From Syntrophaceae bacterium (GTDB taxonomy: Bacteria > Desulfobacterota > Syntrophia > Syntrophales > UBA2192): a stretch of 64,000 bases of DNA. The notes below the pieces were generated by a model. That model was not told the origin of the DNA. It saw only the letters and a program-made list of their open reading frames with translations, and searched no databases. Below, one piece after another: positions 60,899 to 64,000 of the stretch (positions are counted from its first letter, which is position 1; every line of letters starts with the position of its first letter). Position numbers and translations under genes: made by a program. The stretch is taken from NCBI GenBank assembly GCA_013177795.1, contig JABLXY010000002.1, forward strand, positions 496,001 to 560,000, given 5' to 3'.

Positions 60899-61996
60899 AT
60901 GATCGTCGTCGCGTCGGTTTTTCTCGTTGCGCTCCTGCTCGCCGTGCTGTTCTACCGCAGGCTCCGGGAGTCCTTCAGCCGGAGGTCCCTGTTCTTCCTG
61001 GGTGCCGTCCTGGCCTGCGTGTCCTTCGCCTTTGCCTACAGCGATTATCTCCTCCTGCGGCAGGCCATCGAGGTGTCGCAGAAGCCCTCTATCGTCATCC
61101 GCGGGCCGTTCTACATCACGATCCTGCTGACGATCCTGTTCTACCGGAGGCTCCGGAAGCTGCTCAGGCGCCGCGTCGTGCTGTCGATCGTGCTCGTCCT
61201 GGGCGTGATCACGAGCGGCTTCGCGAGCTACCACTTCTCGGCCCTACGCGAGTACCTCAGCGGGAGCCGGGAGTATCAGTTCGCCAAGCGGGTCAAAAAC
61301 GCCGCCCAGCGGGTGGTCGTGAAGATGACCACCCCCCGGCAGCCCGCGGTGTACGCGCTCAGCGACCAGGATCTCTACCGGCGGGCGGCCCCCTCCGTCG
61401 TGCTCGTCAGCTGCCCGGGCAAGGGGTACGGGACGGGGTTCTTCTACGGCAGCGGAGGCATCGTCGCGACCAACCACCACGTGCTGCGGGGGGTGGAGAG
61501 TGCCGAGATCGTCACGCAGAACGGCCAGCGCTACCCCGTGCACGGCATCGTGGCGGAGGACCCGGCCCACGACCTCATTCTGCTCGCGACGGGCATCCCG
61601 CCGGAGGAGGCGCCGGGCCTGCCCGTGAATCCGGCCGCCGCCGACCCCGGCGACCGGGTCATCGTCGTGAGCCGCCACAAGGTCTTCACCGACGCCGTCG
61701 CCGAGGGCACCGTGTCGCCCGTCCCGATCGCGCCCTGGATCGGGATCCGGCTCGCGTCGCCCCTGACCTACGGGGCGAGCGGCAGCCCCGTGCTGAACTC
61801 GCGGGGCGAGGTGGTCGCGGTCATCTGGGCGGGCGACCAGAAGGACAACCGGACGGGGTTCGCCGTGCCGGCGGCGAAACTCGCGGCGCTCTCCGTGCGT
61901 CATCCCTACCCGCTTGCGCAAATCAACGTCTCGGAGCCCCTGGACACGAACATCCTCGTCACGTCATCCGCGCCCAACGCCCCCGCGCAGAGGTGA
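60899..61996 (+). CDS. Multi-pass membrane trypsin-like serine protease
   Basis: A 365-residue protein with four TM helices (about 3-18, 30-47, 70-82, 93-110) arranged as two copies of one hairpin module (LFYRRLRESFSRRSLFFLGA and LFYRRLRKLLRRRVVLSIVL). The protease domain (about 155-350) has His194 (TNHHVLRG), Asp225 (PAHDLILL) and Ser in TYGASGSPVLN. No PDZ domain. It is a neighbour and paralogue of the previous protease, 177 bases downstream. The ATG at 60899 follows GGGGACCCGG. Confidence 0.78.
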   Translation: MIVVASVFLVALLLAVLFYRRLRESFSRRSLFFLGAVLACVSFAFAYSDYLLLRQAIEVSQKPSIVIRGPFYITILLTILFYRRLRKLLRRRVVLSIVLVLGVITSGFASYHFSALREYLSGSREYQFAKRVKNAAQRVVVKMTTPRQPAVYALSDQDLYRRAAPSVVLVSCPGKGYGTGFFYGSGGIVATNHHVLRGVESAEIVTQNGQRYPVHGIVAEDPAHDLILLATGIPPEEAPGLPVNPAAADPGDRVIVVSRHKVFTDAVAEGTVSPVPIAPWIGIRLASPLTYGASGSPVLNSRGEVVAVIWAGDQKDNRTGFAVPAAKLAALSVRHPYPLAQINVSEPLDTNILVTSSAPNAPAQR

Positions 61997-62300
61997 GGGG
62001 GCGCGCCTTGCGCACGACCCCGGCCCGTTCCCCGCGAAGATCCCCGCGGGTGATCCGTGCCCGTGCCGTGGGAACGTCCCTCATCCCGGCCGGGCCCGGC
62101 GCTTCGGGGGGCATCGAGACGGCTGCCCGCGCGGGCCCCGCAGCCCGCTGCGGGGTTTTTCGCCTTCCGCGCGTCCACCGCGGTGCGGCGGGTGCGCGGT
62201 GAGCCCTTCATTTCTTCGCCGGGCTGTGATAGGGAAGAGATACCGATCCTGCGCTTTCCCGGTTTTCGCGACCATTCGTTTCCCGTGGGGGTGATTGGAC
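61997..62300. other. 304-base intergenic region
   Basis: It holds the terminator at 62136-62160. A relatively AT-rich patch at about 62225-62285 precedes the next gene and is the likely promoter area. No other feature is seen. Confidence 0.45.
62136..62160 (+). terminator. Terminator after the second protease
   Basis: CCCCGCAG-CCCG-CTGCGGGG forms a perfect 8-bp stem followed by TTTTT. Confidence 0.85.
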
Positions 62301-62738
62301 ATGGCCCGTCGAAAACAGCCCGCCGCCAAGATCGATCTCAAGGCGCTGGAGGCATCGGAGATCCGCGTGCGCCTCAAGGAGCTGGGCCCCGTGGCGGAGA
62401 TCCGGCTCACCCGCTCCAACCTGCCCCTGTTCGAGGAGGACGAGTTCGAGCTCTCCCTCGCCTGGGGGGGCCAGCGGAAGAAATTCAAGGTCCCCGTCGG
62501 GGAGGGCAAACCGCTCTTCGGCGCGCTGCCCGACTCGGTGACGCCGATGGCCGACCGCAAGCCGCAGAAGGGCGGCGAGACACTCGTCCGCGAGCTCACG
62601 CTGGCCGGCGCCGCGGGGGAGGCGACCTTTCCCATGAGCCTGGGCTACGCCGTCCCCGAGGAGTGGAAGCCCCTCGTGAAGGTCTACAGCCGCATCATCG
62701 AGATGGCGAGAAACTACAGCGGCTGGCAGGTGTTCTGA
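62301..62738 (+). CDS. Hypothetical protein, 145 residues
   Basis: A soluble protein beginning MARRKQPAAKIDLKALEASE. It has a basic N-terminus, a beta-rich middle (FELSLAWGGQRKKFKVPVGE) and a C-terminal helix (PLVKVYSRIIEMARNYSGWQ). No family recognised. The ATG at 62301 is preferred to an in-frame TTG six bases upstream. Confidence 0.55.
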   Translation: MARRKQPAAKIDLKALEASEIRVRLKELGPVAEIRLTRSNLPLFEEDEFELSLAWGGQRKKFKVPVGEGKPLFGALPDSVTPMADRKPQKGGETLVRELTLAGAAGEATFPMSLGYAVPEEWKPLVKVYSRIIEMARNYSGWQVF

Positions 62739-62868
62739 AACGGGTTCCCCAACACCCGGAAACCCGCGACGCCGGCCCCCGCTGCCCGGCGGGAGGCGGC
62801 CGCGACGGGGGGATGGGCCCCTTCACCCTTGAATGGGTTGCCAGGCAGGTTTTTTTCCAGTAAGGTGA

Positions 62869-62883
62869 TGCACCATCGGTGCA
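62869..62883. promoter_or_regulatory. Inverted repeat upstream of the TRAP genes
   Basis: TGCACC-ATC-GGTGCA is a perfect 6-bp inverted repeat with a 3-base centre, 45 bases upstream of dctP. The position and size suit a transcriptional operator. Confidence 0.4.
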
Positions 62884-62927
62884 ATGCCGCCTGGCGTCAA
62901 ATACGTCCAACAAAAGGAGGAGACACC

Positions 62928-63941
62928 ATGAGAAAACCCTTGCACCTCACGCTCCACAAGCTTCCGACATGGGCGGTCCTGCTGTGCGCCGCCGTGATCC
63001 TGACCGCTTTTTCCGGCCATGCGTTTGCCGTGACGCTGACGCTCGGCCACGGGGCATCGCCGGGGAATCCGCGCACCATTGCTGCGGAGGCGTTCGCGAA
63101 GATGGTTGCGGAACGCACGAAGGGCAGCGTCACCATCAAGATCGCGGGCGCCGAGCAGCTCGGGAGCGACGTGGCCATGCTGACGTCCCTGCGGATCGGC
63201 GCGCTCGACCTGACGGCGAACAGCCAGGGCCCGGCCGCCAGCCTCGTCCCGGAAGTGGCCGCCCTGGGCCTGCCCTTCCTGTTTTCCGACGCCGAGGCCG
63301 CCTACAGGGTGCTCAGCGGGCCCGTCGGCGAGAAGTTGAACAAGCGGTTTGCCGAGGTGGGAATCCTGGTCCTGGACTGGTGGGACAACGGGATCCGTCA
63401 CATCACGAACTCGAAGCGGCCCATCAACATGCCGGCCGACCTCAAGGGGCTCAAGATCCGCACCCCGGCGGACCCGATGACCGTGGATATCTTCCAGGCC
63501 CTCGGTGCGGCCACCCAGCAGATCGCGTTCGGCGAGCTGTACGTTGCCCTCCAGCAGGGCGTCGTCGACGGCCAGGAGAACCCCCTTGCGAACATCGCCA
63601 GCAACAAGCTCTACGAGGTGAACCGGTACATCTCCCTCTCGGGCCACAAGTGGGAGTGCACCCCGTTCCTGATGTCGCAGGTCGCGGTGAAGAAGCTCAA
63701 GCCGGCCGAGCTCGAGATCGTCAAGGCGGCGGCGAAAGAGGCGGGGGTCCTCCAGCGACGGCTGATGGCCGAAACGGACAGGAAGCTGCTTGCCGAGTTC
63801 AAGGCGAACCCGAACATCGCCGTCAACCAGGCAAACCGGGAGGCGTTCCAGGCGGCGACGGCCGGCGTGGTCGAGAAGTGGAAGGCGAAACCCTTCGGCC
63901 CCTTTGTGACGGAGCTGGTGGCCGCGGCGAAGAAGAAGTGA
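62928..63941 (+). CDS. TRAP transporter substrate-binding protein (DctP family)
   Basis: A 337-residue periplasmic binding protein with a signal peptide (about 1-34, ending SGHAFA). Family marks are GHGASPGNPRTIAAEAFAKM, EVGILVLDWWDNGIRHITNS and the substrate-carboxylate Arg in LKGLKIRTPADPMTVDIFQA, then QQGVVDGQENPLANI. It captures an organic acid (often C4-dicarboxylate, keto or aromatic acid) for a DctQM permease. AAAGGAGGAG is an excellent ribosome site. The small-permease gene starts 7 bases after its stop. Confidence 0.92.
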   Translation: MRKPLHLTLHKLPTWAVLLCAAVILTAFSGHAFAVTLTLGHGASPGNPRTIAAEAFAKMVAERTKGSVTIKIAGAEQLGSDVAMLTSLRIGALDLTANSQGPAASLVPEVAALGLPFLFSDAEAAYRVLSGPVGEKLNKRFAEVGILVLDWWDNGIRHITNSKRPINMPADLKGLKIRTPADPMTVDIFQALGAATQQIAFGELYVALQQGVVDGQENPLANIASNKLYEVNRYISLSGHKWECTPFLMSQVAVKKLKPAELEIVKAAAKEAGVLQRRLMAETDRKLLAEFKANPNIAVNQANREAFQAATAGVVEKWKAKPFGPFVTELVAAAKKK

Positions 63942-63948
63942 TCGGCTT

Positions 63949-64000
63949 ATGACCGGTGATCACGGCGGGGGCCCGCCCGTCAAGGGGTCCGACGGCCGGC
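63949..64000 (+). CDS. Start of a probable TRAP small permease (dctQ), truncated
   Basis: An ATG 7 bases after the dctP stop opens a frame that runs off the window (about 17 residues: MTGDHGGGPPVKGSDG). The position is where dctQ normally lies; the visible part is a short polar N-terminus and cannot confirm it. Confidence 0.45.
   Translation, partial: MTGDHGGGPPVKGSDGR

Noticed and set aside
1-64000. CRISPR arrays, rRNA, tRNA, insertion sequences, prophage or integrase attachment sites
   Set aside because: I found no regular direct repeats, no rRNA or tRNA folds, no transposase or integrase genes and no terminal inverted repeats.

Overview
The window is about 67% G+C and densely coded, with about 70 genes on both strands, strong AGGAGG-type ribosome sites and many GC-rich intrinsic terminators. 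The gene set points to a Desulfobacterota-type bacterium (Syntrophales, Syntrophobacterales or Geobacter-like): a divergent second-type EF-G, a DivIVA-domain coiled coil, bacteriohemerythrin, acyl-CoA metabolism genes, a TRAP uptake system and many short conserved orphans. There is no rRNA, tRNA, CRISPR, prophage or insertion sequence. The taxonomic reading is inference.

Layout. 1-6.1 kb: DUF2950 fragment, retropepsin-like protease, thiamine-binding MTH1187 protein, alpha/beta hydrolase, P-loop ATPase and EF-G. 6.5-8.9 kb: hotdog thioesterase and two tandem exported methyltransferases sharing an almost identical 100-bp tract. 9-15.7 kb: signalling and surface genes (CheX-like, RsbRD-like, an all-PAS protein, a pseudo-receiver, FN3-BACON proteins, a CheY-like regulator). 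15.9-19.2 kb: a kinase / lipoprotein / sigma-54 regulator operon laid out like QseE-QseG-QseF. 19.6-25.6 kb: ACT protein, universal stress protein, hemerythrin, phasin-like protein, DUF3300 protein and a sensor adenylate cyclase. 25.7-33.3 kb: two paralogous YkuE-type metallophosphoesterases flank an envelope block (SGNH hydrolase, SurA/DsbA-like fusion, M48 protease) and an operon of three micropeptides. 33.3-39.4 kb: TPR protein, dienelactone hydrolase, nitroreductase, small orphans, iron-sulfur flavoprotein and DivIVA-like protein. 39.5-45.6 kb: a complete tryptophan-type attenuator leader without trp genes, an outer-membrane MetA-type protein, M23 peptidase, and an orphan ParA with its partner. 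45.6-54.6 kb: acyl-CoA dehydrogenase, PpnP, MaoC hydratase, outer-membrane protein, YbjQ, aldo/keto reductase, cyclase-family hydrolase and NTF2-like protein. 54.6-64 kb: MFS and lactate permease pair, CDF transporter, LEA-like lipoprotein, two membrane-anchored trypsin-like proteases, an orphan, and a TRAP dctP followed by the start of a probable dctQ.

Two signals stand out. (1) At 39,537-39,744 there is a strong promoter, a 25-codon leader with four consecutive Trp codons, mutually exclusive 1:2, 2:3 and 3:4 pairings and an intrinsic terminator. This is a canonical attenuator, but the next gene is an outer-membrane protein, not trpE. (2) At 31,331-31,854 three minus-strand micropeptides of 26, 30 and 43 codons, each with a Shine-Dalgarno site, share a D-R-x-W-[AS]-D-P-[MI] core and end at a terminator. 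No known family comes to mind for them.
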